A DNA stretch of 64,000 nucleotides. Origin: CBDCVO01 sp965223085. Its GTDB lineage: Bacteria > Pseudomonadota > Gammaproteobacteria > Ga0077536. Within the stretch, counting starts at the first letter, position 1. Every line of letters starts with the position of its first letter. A program made the position numbers and the translations under genes. The stretch is taken from assembly GCA_965223085.1 (NCBI GenBank), contig OZ244981.1, positions 3,534,001 through 3,598,000 of the forward strand, given 5' to 3'. The notes beneath the pieces were generated by a model, which did not search any database, was not told where the DNA came from, and was given only the letters and a program-made list of their open reading frames with translations. Shown piece by piece: positions 1 through 8,390 of this stretch.

Positions 1-2
1 CG

Positions 3-425
3 ACTACGTTACCGCGACTCCCAGTGGAACACACTGTGTTTTCTGTCAGTATCGAAACATCTGTGGCATTAGATTTAACGATTCCTCCATTGGTGAGGGA
101 CGCGCATGCCTGGACGGCTCTGACCGACTATGATGCGTGTCGGCAGGTTTGTGACAGCGCGCGCGAAGCGGCTTGCAAGCTGCTTCGCTATCAGTCGGTA
201 CGCGATATGGAGCAGGGTACGAACGTTGCTGTGCTCGATGCCGATGCGTTTCGCACTAGCCACCCTGTCGCTCGGCAAACTTGGAATAGCGTGGTGAAAA
301 AATCAGAAGTAATATTTTATCGTCCCGCGGGTGCTGAGCGTTACTGCTTCGAAATCGCGCAGTTTGCGCTCGACCCGCGGATTAAATACGACGTCTCGCG
401 AGACCAGTCCCTGGAGGGAGTTTAG
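3..425 (+). CDS. RES-domain protein, 5' end outside the window
   Basis: The reading frame is open from base 3, so the true start probably lies upstream; a GTG at 24 is only the first in-frame start codon inside the window. The visible 140 residues resemble the C-terminal part of RES-domain proteins: a region like 'LRYQSVRD...GTNVAVLDADAF', then a 'QTWNSVV' strand and a final 'YCFEIAQF' segment. RES proteins are often the toxin of RES-Xre toxin-antitoxin pairs and consume NAD+; any antitoxin partner would lie outside the window. Its TAG stop abuts the ATG of the next gene, so the two may be co-translated. The family call comes from remembered motif layout, not from a search. Confidence 0.7.
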   Translation, partial: TTLPRLPVEHTVFSVSIETSVALDLTIPPLVRDAHAWTALTDYDACRQVCDSAREAACKLLRYQSVRDMEQGTNVAVLDADAFRTSHPVARQTWNSVVKKSEVIFYRPAGAERYCFEIAQFALDPRIKYDVSRDQSLEGV

Positions 426-2639
426 ATGCGTTTATTTTCGCACCGAAATAGATCGGTTGACCTAAGTCACTTCCCGCTCGAGCGCTTACCACGTCTAGGC
501 GCTGACGAACTTGTTTTGCGCGAGCTTCGCCCCCTCGAGCCCTTGGCGATCGAAGATCCCACACGTCCCGCTTCTATCGCGAACGCGGTGCGCGCGTATA
601 TCGACACCATGGATCAGCAACGTGAAGGAATGGTCGCGGCAACGGAAGCGCCGATCCCTGCTGATCCGCACACGCGCGCCAAGCATTTAAAAGCTGCTTG
701 TTATTACCTCGACGCTTCTATGGCGGGTGTTTGTGCGCTCCCAGCTAGTGCACATTTGGCGATCCCGATCGTCAATCAAGCGCTCGGCAAGGTAGAAGAT
801 GAGATCGAAATCGTTGTCAATCCGATGGCAACGCCGGCGGTGCAGGCGGGGCGGCAAGCATGGCAACATGCCCAGGCAAAAATGCATGAACCCTTGACCG
901 ATCACGCCCACGCTTTGGTGATTATTTGCGAATACCCGCGCGAGCCGCGTCGTGGCGAACCGGGGTGGGAGTGGCTAGACGGCGCGCAAGCGGCGCGCGC
1001 TGCAGCCCGGGTGGCCGAAGTCGGTGCCGTAATGGTCAATTACTTGCGCATGCTGGGATTCGCGAGCCGCCTGCACACCGGGACTTATTCGGATCTTGAT
1101 CTCCGCACTTTGATCGTTGCGGCCGGATTAGGGGTTTATACCGACGATGATCAAGTCGCCATTCCCTACCTCGGTACGCGGTATGGCGTCGCCGCCATTA
1201 GTACTGCTATGGCACTCGCAGCCGATGCGCCGCTCGCACGAGACGCCCCACAACGCGCGCGTGATTTCAAATGGTGGGTAGGTATCGGCGGAACGCGCCC
1301 TGGTTTTGAGGGTGAACGTTTTGCCAATCGTGACTATCACTTAGGGGTCTATCCCATGGAAAAAGTGAAACGTGTAGCCGCACCGACGACGATTATCGAT
1401 GCCCCCGAGGTGCCGCGCGTGCCGAAGCGGCACGATCATTTCATCCGTGCTGCGCTCGGTGATCTCGGCACAAAAGCACAAAATGAACTTGCCGGCTTCC
1501 GCATGATTTCTAAATCCCCTTTTGGTCACGCAATGCAGCCACCGCTAGGTGCGATGGTGCCGTTGCAATATGACCGGGGAGAACTACCCGATATCGCGCC
1601 CGGGTACGAGGATCCAGAGGAAAATACGAAACGGATTAAGGCCGCTTTGTACTTCCTGGGTGCAGATATGGTGGGGGTTTGTGAAATACCGGACTACGCG
1701 TGGTATTCGCACGATATCGACGGCTCGGAAATCGAACCGTATCACCGCTATGCGATTGCGATCCTCGTCGATCAAGGCTATGAAACAATGGAGGGCGCGA
1801 GCGGTGATGACTGGATCAGCGGCGCGCAATCCATGCGTGCTTACATGCGCGCGCAGTTGATCGGGGGCATAGTTGGCGCACAGCTGCGACGTTTGGGCTT
1901 TTCAGCGCGTGGTCATAGTGTGATGGATCAAGACGTCAACCATATTCCGATCATTTTGCAAGCCGGACTCGGCGAGCTGTCGCGTATCGGCGAGCTCGTA
2001 TTAAACCCGTATGTCGGACCACGTTTTAAATCCGGCATGCTGACCACAAGTATGCCGTTAACACCCGATCAGCCGATTGATTTTGGTTTGCAAGATTTCT
2101 GCGAGCAATGTCAAAAGTGCGCGCGCGAATGTCCCTGTAGCGCGATCTCGTTTGGTGACAAAATCATGTTCAATGGCTATGAAATGTGGAAACCGGACGT
2201 CGAAAAATGCGCACGCTACCGCATTACCAACCCCGCGGGCTCTATGTGTGGTCGTTGCATGAAAACCTGTCCATTTAATCTTGAAGGGTATCTCGCCGAG
2301 CGACCGTTCCTGTGGGCTGCGATGCACTTGCCGTTCTCGCGCAAATGGCTAGCCGATTTAGACGATAAAATTGGTAACGGCAAAATAAACGCGACGAAGA
2401 AATGGTGGTGGGATCTCGATGCGGACGATGGCGGCGCAGTTGTGTCTGCAAAAAAGACGAACGAACGTGAGCTCGTGTTTCGACCGCCGCTCGATCCAGC
2501 GCAGCAGAAACTGGCGTGTTATCCGCCGGAGCTGTCGCCGCCGCCGTTAGTACCGGACGGCATTTTTCAGCCGCAACGAAAGGCAGGTATGGAAGCCTAT
2601 AAGAACGCGCCGAAACCATCTGCACGGGGTAGCCGATAA
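426..2639 (+). CDS. Reductive-dehalogenase-like iron-sulfur protein with a duplicated substrate half
   Basis: This 737-residue protein has a C-terminal bacterial ferredoxin module with C559-x2-C562-x2-C565-x3-C569-P and a second cluster C608-x2-C611-x3-C615-P, as in RdhA-type corrinoid dehalogenases. The region before the ferredoxin ('GLGELSRIGELVLNPYVGPR') also matches the RdhA layout. The N-terminal half (from about residue 80) and the middle (from about residue 400) each carry a related 'KAA.YfL.A.M.GVC' block followed by a 'GLG' block, so the cobalamin/substrate half appears to be present twice. There is no twin-arginine signal and no membrane anchor gene, so it is probably cytosolic, like catabolic RdhA proteins. 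The SD GGAGGG lies just upstream, overlapping the RES gene. The dehalogenase function is inferred; epoxyqueuosine-reductase-like relatives share the architecture. Confidence 0.72.
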   Translation: MRLFSHRNRSVDLSHFPLERLPRLGADELVLRELRPLEPLAIEDPTRPASIANAVRAYIDTMDQQREGMVAATEAPIPADPHTRAKHLKAACYYLDASMAGVCALPASAHLAIPIVNQALGKVEDEIEIVVNPMATPAVQAGRQAWQHAQAKMHEPLTDHAHALVIICEYPREPRRGEPGWEWLDGAQAARAAARVAEVGAVMVNYLRMLGFASRLHTGTYSDLDLRTLIVAAGLGVYTDDDQVAIPYLGTRYGVAAISTAMALAADAPLARDAPQRARDFKWWVGIGGTRPGFEGERFANRDYHLGVYPMEKVKRVAAPTTIIDAPEVPRVPKRHDHFIRAALGDLGTKAQNELAGFRMISKSPFGHAMQPPLGAMVPLQYDRGELPDIAPGYEDPEENTKRIKAALYFLGADMVGVCEIPDYAWYSHDIDGSEIEPYHRYAIAILVDQGYETMEGASGDDWISGAQSMRAYMRAQLIGGIVGAQLRRLGFSARGHSVMDQDVNHIPIILQAGLGELSRIGELVLNPYVGPRFKSGMLTTSMPLTPDQPIDFGLQDFCEQCQKCARECPCSAISFGDKIMFNGYEMWKPDVEKCARYRITNPAGSMCGRCMKTCPFNLEGYLAERPFLWAAMHLPFSRKWLADLDDKIGNGKINATKKWWWDLDADDGGAVVSAKKTNERELVFRPPLDPAQQKLACYPPELSPPPLVPDGIFQPQRKAGMEAYKNAPKPSARGSR

Positions 2640-2836
2640 GCGCGCAACGCGCCTCAAGGATTTTCAGGGTCGGAGTAAAAACTAAGTTCGAAGGCCCCAA
2701 CGCTACGGTGTTTCTCTAGCTTTTACTCTTCCCCTCACGAATCTAGTTCCCTTGACTACCGCCGTAGAAGACCCAAGCGAGTGCGTAAGCCGGAAAGTGT
2801 GGCTGTGTGCGCCATGTCGTAACCTCGGTGCAGTGC

Positions 2837-2865
2837 TTGCCGGCGTTTGGTGGCTGTGCTAGCGT
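2837..2865 (+). promoter_or_regulatory. Candidate sigma70-type promoter of the ring-cleavage dioxygenase
   Basis: TTGCCG at 2837-2842, a 17-base spacer and TAGCGT at 2860-2865 lie about 43 bases before the ATG at 2908. The -35 box is a good match and the -10 box only moderate. Spacing is the main argument. Confidence 0.4.
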
Positions 2866-2907
2866 CAATTCGCCGCCGGCTCTTTACACGCGACGGAGTG
2901 ATATCCA

Positions 2908-3870
2908 ATGAGTACGACACCCGGACAATATCTCACTCGACACCATCATATTACCTTGGCAACCGGCAACGCTCAGGAAGATTACGACTTTCATACCAAA
3001 GTATTAGGCTTGAAAAGCGTTAAGAAAACCTTGTTCTATGATGGGAAAGTTCCGATTTACCACCTCTACTATGGCAACGATCAGGGCGCAGAAAGTTCCT
3101 TGGTTACAACGTTCCCGGTCGCGCACACGGGGGTAAAAGGGCGCAAAGGTTCCGGGCAAATTGCGTGTCTGAGCTTGTCCGCTCCAAGTGCGGCTTTATA
3201 TTACTGGGAAACTCGTTTGCATACCCATGGTTTCGAAGTGTGTGGGCTAGAGCGTTTTGGTGAGCGTTATCTAGAGTTTCAACATCCCTGCGGGATAGAT
3301 TATGCCTTGGTGGGGGTTGACGATGACACGCGTCTACCACACAGCACCGGACCGGTTCCGCCCGAGCTGATGATTCGGGGCACGCACTCGATCGTCGTAT
3401 CGACCCGTGATCTCGAATTCATGGACGAATTTATGCAAGTCGCTTGGGGTGGTCGACGCAGCGCGGAAGATGGTAAGTATGTGCGTTATGAAATCGGTGC
3501 CGGTGGCACAGGTGCCCTAATTGATTTTGTCGTCGAACCCGATCGAAAAGCTGGCACTTGGGTTGTGGGAGAAGGTACCGTTCACCATATGGCGTTCGAA
3601 GTTGCGAACCATCAACAGCAGAACGAACTTAAATCGTTTATCGAAGGTTTGGGGTATACCGATGTTTCAGACGTAAAGGATCGGGGCTACTTCGATTCTA
3701 TTTACGTGCGCACGCCTTCCGGTGCGTTGTTCGAAGCGACGGTAACGCATACGGATGGTTTTACTGGTGACGAGCCGTTAGATCGATTGGGGACTGACGT
3801 GATGATTTCGCCGCAGTTCTCGTCCAGTAAAGAGGAGATGCTCGCCCAGCTCGGGTACCTTAAGGACTAG
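2908..3870 (+). CDS. PcpA/LinE-type (chloro)hydroquinone ring-cleaving dioxygenase, VOC fold
   Basis: This is a 320-residue vicinal-oxygen-chelate protein with two glyoxalase-like modules. The N-terminus ('HHITLATG', 'VKKTLFYDGKVPIYHLYY') and the C-terminal module ('RGYFDSIYVRTPSGALFEAT') closely resemble PcpA and LinE, which open 2,6-dichlorohydroquinone or hydroquinone rings with Fe(II). The expected 2-His-1-carboxylate ligands are present: His13/14, His226/227 and Glu276, and the length is that of PcpA (about 320). It follows the reductive-dehalogenase-like gene by 268 bases and has its own promoter candidate. MhqO-type dioxygenases are the main alternative. The substrate cannot be read from the sequence. 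Confidence 0.85.
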   Translation: MSTTPGQYLTRHHHITLATGNAQEDYDFHTKVLGLKSVKKTLFYDGKVPIYHLYYGNDQGAESSLVTTFPVAHTGVKGRKGSGQIACLSLSAPSAALYYWETRLHTHGFEVCGLERFGERYLEFQHPCGIDYALVGVDDDTRLPHSTGPVPPELMIRGTHSIVVSTRDLEFMDEFMQVAWGGRRSAEDGKYVRYEIGAGGTGALIDFVVEPDRKAGTWVVGEGTVHHMAFEVANHQQQNELKSFIEGLGYTDVSDVKDRGYFDSIYVRTPSGALFEATVTHTDGFTGDEPLDRLGTDVMISPQFSSSKEEMLAQLGYLKD

Positions 3871-4122
3871 CGGGGCGTTCGCTTCTAATTGTGGTTGCGG
3901 TGCTTGCGCGGCGCCCCTGCCGTGCGTCGATCGCATGTTCAGGCCATTAGACACTCACCGCGCATTCGCGGCACGAGTGACACTGCTTGAAGCCTTCGTC
4001 GTGTTGGTCTATGCCGGGACAATCACATCTTCAACGTCACGGATTGACTTGCGCCTTGCGGTTTGGCGACACGCTAGTATTGACGCTATTTTGGTAATGA
4101 TTGTGGCGAATCGGTATGTGAT

Positions 4123-5673
4123 ATGGACGTGAACCCACGCACGCCCGTTTTAGTCGGTGTTGGCCAATGTGTGCAGCGCGAGGCGCCCACGAAGGACGGT
4201 ATCGTTTCAGCACCAGCGTTTGCCGCGCGAGCGGCGCGGCTCGCGCTGTGCGACGCTAGCCCGAGCTGGCAGGCGCTCGCGGCGCGCATCGACACACTTG
4301 CTGTGGTGCGACTTTTCGAACATTCCACCCGCAAAATAGCGATGGTTTCGCACCCCTACGGCACGAGCAACAATGTGCCGCGTTCGGTTGCCGAGCGCTT
4401 GGGGATTTCACCGCGTCGTATGGTCTATTCCGCAGTCGGCGGGCAATCGCCACAACGATTGGTCAATCGTTATTGCGAGGCGATCTATCGGGGCGAGAGC
4501 GAAGCGGTTTTACTGACCGGTGCCGAAGTAATTGCGAATATTAAATATGCACTACGCCAAGGATGGGAACTTGATTGGCACGAAGAATTCGATGACGACT
4601 ACGACGATCAGTGGTCCGACGAAGCTATGGTAACGGACTATGAAATGACGCACGGTTTGTATTTGCCCTTACGCGCATATCCAGTATGCGAGCACGCCTT
4701 GCGCCGGCGTCTGCGGCGGAACGTTTTCGCCCATCGTGAGCAAATGGCCGCTTTGCTCGCACCGTTCACTAAAATTGCGGCGGAGAATCCGTGGGCACAA
4801 TTTCCAACGATACGGGATGCACGAGAGCTCGGCACGCTTAGCACTAGTAATTATCTCATCTCGGAGCCCTATACGCGCTGGATGGTCGCCCAAGATGCGG
4901 TCAATCAGGGGGCGGCGCTTGTGCTAACGTCCGTCGCACGTGCCCGGGAACTCGGGATCCCGCCTACTAAGTGGGCATATTTGGGTGCTTACGCTGATGT
5001 AGACGATGTCTCGGTCATTCATCGCCCTGACTTGAGTGTCTCTTACGCGCAACGTTTAGCGGCAGGGCAGTGCTTAGAACGCGCCGGGATCACCAGCACC
5101 GAGATCGATTATCTCGACATCTATAGTTGCTTTCCCGTCGCTATATGGTCCGCGTGTGAGGCCTTAGGTATTTCAGCTAATGGACGCAGTTTAACTTTAA
5201 CGGGCGGGCTGCCATTCTTCGGTGGTCCGGGCAACAACTACAGCATGCATGCGATTTGCGAAGCGGTGGCACGTGTTCGTCGAACGCCATCATCGCGCGC
5301 TTTGATCCTTGCCAACGGGGGCTACTTGTCCAAACACTCGGTCGGGCTTTACCGCGGCCAGCTGGACACCGCGTGGACGCCGGTCGAGTCAACGGCTGCG
5401 CAATGTTCAGCGCAGCAGCAAGACCGAATAAACATCATGCACCCGCCACCGGCACAGGCTGTGATCGAGAGCTATGTATTGTCTTATCGTCGCGGCGCAC
5501 CAGATTTTGCCTACGTCGTGTGTCACGGCGATGCGAGTCGTGACCGCTTAATGGCACAGACCCAGCCTGATGATAAGAAGACCCTGGCCGCACTCGCCGA
5601 TACCGAGCCTCTCGGTAGACGCGTTGCTATTGAGGTGGGCGCATCGTGCAATCATTTTCAGTTTATCGAGTGA
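4123..5673 (+). CDS. Thiolase-fold acyl-CoA acetyltransferase family protein lacking the usual nucleophilic Cys
   Basis: This 516-residue protein has the thiolase fold of the long acetyl-CoA acetyltransferase subfamily: 'TPVLVGVGQ' near the N-terminus, 'DIYSCFP' and 'GGLPFFGGPGNNYSMHAI' in the second half, 'NGGYLSKHSVGLY' near the active site, and a C-terminal extension of about 100 residues. In the position of the normal active Cys of the N-terminal half it has 'AVGGQSPQ', the pattern of this atypical subfamily. Such proteins sit in acyl-CoA, steroid or aromatic breakdown loci and may act on CoA thioesters. The ATG at 4123 is used; a weak promoter-like ACACGCTAGTAT stands about 50 bases upstream. 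Confidence 0.8.
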   Translation: MDVNPRTPVLVGVGQCVQREAPTKDGIVSAPAFAARAARLALCDASPSWQALAARIDTLAVVRLFEHSTRKIAMVSHPYGTSNNVPRSVAERLGISPRRMVYSAVGGQSPQRLVNRYCEAIYRGESEAVLLTGAEVIANIKYALRQGWELDWHEEFDDDYDDQWSDEAMVTDYEMTHGLYLPLRAYPVCEHALRRRLRRNVFAHREQMAALLAPFTKIAAENPWAQFPTIRDARELGTLSTSNYLISEPYTRWMVAQDAVNQGAALVLTSVARARELGIPPTKWAYLGAYADVDDVSVIHRPDLSVSYAQRLAAGQCLERAGITSTEIDYLDIYSCFPVAIWSACEALGISANGRSLTLTGGLPFFGGPGNNYSMHAICEAVARVRRTPSSRALILANGGYLSKHSVGLYRGQLDTAWTPVESTAAQCSAQQQDRINIMHPPPAQAVIESYVLSYRRGAPDFAYVVCHGDASRDRLMAQTQPDDKKTLAALADTEPLGRRVAIEVGASCNHFQFIE

Positions 5674-5683
5674 GAGCATACTT

Positions 5684-5935
5684 ATGAAAATTAAGCTGAC
5701 AGTTGTCCTGCTATGTTTGCTTGGGGTGTTCCTACTCTGGAGCCTTCATAACAGCCGACCCGCTCGGGCAGAGGCACAGATCAATCCCGAGCCTTGCCGG
5801 TGTTCTTTCCCGCAAGAAATCGAACCCCCCGCAGCCGGTAACCGGATCTTGCTCTACCACTGCCAATGCGGTGAGTTGGATTGTGTGCTGACCCGCGATC
5901 CCGACGAGTTGCGTTGCGTGAAAATGGATCGATGA
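5684..5935 (+). CDS. Small membrane-anchored or secreted cysteine-rich protein, unknown
   Basis: This 83-residue protein starts 10 bases after the thiolase-like gene. It opens with 'MKIKLTVVLLCLLGVFLLW', a clear signal peptide or single membrane anchor, followed by a short region with paired cysteines ('CRCSF', 'HCQCGELDC') and a final 'LRCVKMDR'. The frame is open further upstream, but that part overlaps the preceding gene and ATG 5684 places the hydrophobic segment at the N-terminus. The Cys pairs could form disulfides or bind metal in the periplasm. I do not recognise a family. Confidence 0.55.
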   Translation: MKIKLTVVLLCLLGVFLLWSLHNSRPARAEAQINPEPCRCSFPQEIEPPAAGNRILLYHCQCGELDCVLTRDPDELRCVKMDR

Positions 5936-5966
5936 CGGTAGCTAGCTCAGAGGCTTTTGTGAGCAA

Positions 5967-6899
5967 CTAAGCCATGTGATGGCGAACAAATGCCGCCTGC
6001 TCCTCAACGAGTTGCGCGCCCTCCGGGATCAGCTTGGCCAGCAAGGCAAAACCATGAAATACGCCGTTGTAGCGCTTGCTTATCACTTCGGTGCCAGCCG
6101 CGGCGAGTTTCTCGGCATATTGTTCTCCTTCATCACGCAAGGGATCGAATTCCGCGGTCGAAACGTATGCGGGTGGTAAATTGTCAAACGAGTTTGCGTA
6201 GAGGGGCGAAAGCCGGGGTTCTTTTAAGTTTTTGTGATCCCCAATGTAATGATCCCAAAACCAGCGCATCTCATCACGCCCCAATAAGGGTGCCTCGGCA
6301 TTTTCTTCGATAGATTTTGCCGCCATGGTTGCATCGACCGCGGGATAAGTCAGGATTTGCACGCGCAAATCGGGGCCGCCGCTATCACGCGCCATCTGTG
6401 CTACCACGCTCGCAAGATTGCCCCCCGCGCTATCACCGATAACGCCCAAGCGCGTTCCGTCGACCCCCAGTTCGTCGGCGTTTGCCGCCGCCCATCGCAA
6501 TGCCGCATAGCAATCCTCAACCGCGGTCGGATAGGGGTATTCCGGCGCTTTGCGATATTCGACAGCGAGAATAGCGACGCCGGCTTTATTCGCCAATGTA
6601 CGACATAAAGCATCGTGAGATTCGAGGTTCATTAACACCCAACCGCCGCCATGATAGTGTACCAGCAGTGGAAGTTTTTCATTCGTATCTGGCAGATAGA
6701 GTCGCGCAGGAATTTCGGTATCCGCAACCGGTACGCCCAAGTCTTGGACTTTAGCGATCGGGTCTTGGTCTTCGGGTTTCGTCGCAAATGCCGCGTTGAA
6801 AAACGCACGACTTTCAGCCGCTGGCATGCTGTGCAGTCGGGGCATGCCCTGTTCGGCGAACACGTTGAGAACGGCCTGAGATTCAGCAGTTAAAGGCAT
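5967..6899 (-). CDS. HSL-family alpha/beta hydrolase (esterase)
   Basis: This 310-residue enzyme belongs to the hormone-sensitive-lipase esterase family. It has the oxyanion-hole motif HGGG at residues 83-86, the nucleophile elbow GDSAGG with Ser157, a catalytic Asp in 'EFDPLRDEG' and a catalytic His in 'VFHGFALL'. The start is ATG 6899, because a GGAGG Shine-Dalgarno sequence lies 8 bases upstream; the longer frame back to 6983 has no such site and adds a low-complexity tail. It is probably a cytosolic esterase for short acyl or cyclic esters. The substrate is unknown. It is transcribed away from the LLM gene at 7107. Confidence 0.88.
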   Translation of the reverse strand: MPLTAESQAVLNVFAEQGMPRLHSMPAAESRAFFNAAFATKPEDQDPIAKVQDLGVPVADTEIPARLYLPDTNEKLPLLVHYHGGGWVLMNLESHDALCRTLANKAGVAILAVEYRKAPEYPYPTAVEDCYAALRWAAANADELGVDGTRLGVIGDSAGGNLASVVAQMARDSGGPDLRVQILTYPAVDATMAAKSIEENAEAPLLGRDEMRWFWDHYIGDHKNLKEPRLSPLYANSFDNLPPAYVSTAEFDPLRDEGEQYAEKLAAAGTEVISKRYNGVFHGFALLAKLIPEGAQLVEEQAAFVRHHMA

Positions 6900-7106
6900 T
6901 TTGTTTATCCTCCGTGGCGGTGAGTGCGGCGCGACGCTTCGCACGGGTGTGTGGCCGGCTAACTGTAGCGAGTTTTTTCGCATTTAATCAAGCGAAATAT
7001 GCCTTTATGCTAGTGCCGCCCGCACAGGGATTGGGGGATACATTATTCTTGGAATGGTGGACTACAGAATGAGAGTTCGCTTCGTTACTGTAAGGTTTTG
7101 GAAAAT

Positions 7107-8288
7107 ATGATGCACAACAGACTTGGATTCGGTATTTTTCTCGCCCCATTTCACCGTGCCGGCGAAAATCCCACTTTGGCACTGCAGCGTGATCTGGCGT
7201 TAGTCGCACATCTCGATAATCTAGGCTACGACGAAGCGTGGATCGGTGAGCACCATTCTGCGGGAAGTGAAATCATCGCGTCCCCGGAAATATTTATTGC
7301 CACTGCTGCCGAACGAACACGCCACATCAAGCTCGGTACGGGCGTCATTAGCGTGGGTTATCACAATCCCTTATGGGTCGCCGAGCGGGTTGTATTGTTA
7401 GATCATCTTACGCGTGGGCGGGCAATGTTTGGTGCCGGACCAGGATCTTTGCCCACGGATGCTTCGATGATCGGCATCGAACAATCGCAAACACGAGATC
7501 TATTGGAGGAGGGTTTCGATCTGATTATGCAATTATTAAAGAGCGATGAACCCGTGAATTTCAAGAATTCCCGGTGGGAGTTGCGTGACGCGCATTTGCA
7601 TTTGCGCCCCTATTCGGAACCGCTGTTTGATATCGCCGTTGCTGCGGTCGCATCACCTTCAGGACCCCGTTTAGCGGGCAAGCATGGCGTTGGTTTGTTG
7701 TCGCTAGGCGCTACCCAGGCCGCGGGTTTCGATGCGCTCGGTATGCATTGGGATGTTATGGAGCAGCGTGCTGCGCAATTCGGTACGGTCGCGGATCGGT
7801 GCAAGTGGCGCCTGGTCGGATTAGTCCACTGCGCTGAGACGCGGGAACAAGCTCGGGCTGATGTTGCCTATGGTATCGAGTCGTGGTTTCGATATTTTCA
7901 GTCAGTCGCGGGGCTACCGCATATGGATCCCAAGGGCAATGTCTTGAATGAGATGATTGATTTTGTGAGCGATTCGGGCCTCGGTGCGATCGGTACACCG
8001 GAGGATTGCAAAACGCAGATCGATCGGCTTATGCAACAGTCCAAAGGCGGGTTTGGTACGTTTCTCATGTTGGCACACGAGTGGGCTAATACGGCCGCCA
8101 CGCGACGGAGCTATGAACTGATCGCAAAGTATGTGATGCCAGAGTTTCAAGGCCAGGCTTTCGCGACCCGTAATGCCGTCGCACGCGCCGCTAAACTACG
8201 ACCTCAATTACGAGCCCAGCAAGCGGCGGCCTTAGATGCGATGAGCAAGAAACACGCCGCCGAAGTAGCAGCGCTCAAATCGGAATAA
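7107..8288 (+). CDS. LLM-class flavin-dependent oxidoreductase (bacterial luciferase-like)
   Basis: This protein of about 393 residues has the luciferase-like TIM-barrel signature: 'GFGIFLAPFHR', 'LGYDEAWIGEHHSAG', 'TRHIKLGTGV' and 'YHNPLWVAERV...DHLTRGRAMFGAGPG'. Such FMN- or F420-dependent enzymes hydroxylate or cleave organic substrates such as terpenes, alkanes, sulfonates and aromatics. The N-terminal half is most like the large FMN-dependent monooxygenase group. Tandem ATG codons at 7107 and 7110 are the best starts; a TTG at 7098 is also in frame. A C-terminal Ala/Lys-rich helix of about 40 residues is unusual. The flavin reductase partner may be the gene at 33141 or the broken one at 23332. 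Confidence 0.85.
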   Translation: MMHNRLGFGIFLAPFHRAGENPTLALQRDLALVAHLDNLGYDEAWIGEHHSAGSEIIASPEIFIATAAERTRHIKLGTGVISVGYHNPLWVAERVVLLDHLTRGRAMFGAGPGSLPTDASMIGIEQSQTRDLLEEGFDLIMQLLKSDEPVNFKNSRWELRDAHLHLRPYSEPLFDIAVAAVASPSGPRLAGKHGVGLLSLGATQAAGFDALGMHWDVMEQRAAQFGTVADRCKWRLVGLVHCAETREQARADVAYGIESWFRYFQSVAGLPHMDPKGNVLNEMIDFVSDSGLGAIGTPEDCKTQIDRLMQQSKGGFGTFLMLAHEWANTAATRRSYELIAKYVMPEFQGQAFATRNAVARAAKLRPQLRAQQAAALDAMSKKHAAEVAALKSE

Positions 8289-8334
8289 GCACTTCTGACA
8301 GTAACTGGAAGCCAGCGCGCCGCGGTGCCGCGGA

Positions 8335-8362
8335 GTTCCCCGCAAGCCGCCTTGCGGGGAAC
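8335..8362. terminator. Strong hairpin between convergent genes
   Basis: A perfect 12-base inverted repeat (GTTCCCCGCAAG, four-base loop, CTTGCGGGGAAC) sits between the 3' ends of the LLM gene and the TonB receptor gene. There is no clear T-run on either side, so it is either an atypical bidirectional terminator or an RNA-stabilising hairpin. Confidence 0.45.
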
Positions 8363-8390
8363 GATAAATATCTATGAAAACAACCCTAGC

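Noticed and set aside
3935..4132. 65-codon frame between the VOC and thiolase-like genes
   Set aside because: It overlaps the start of the thiolase-like gene, has no Shine-Dalgarno and shows no family resemblance.
4123..5673. Missing thiolase nucleophile Cys as a sign of a broken gene
   Set aside because: The GGQSPQ pattern is the normal form of this atypical subfamily, so the gene is probably intact.
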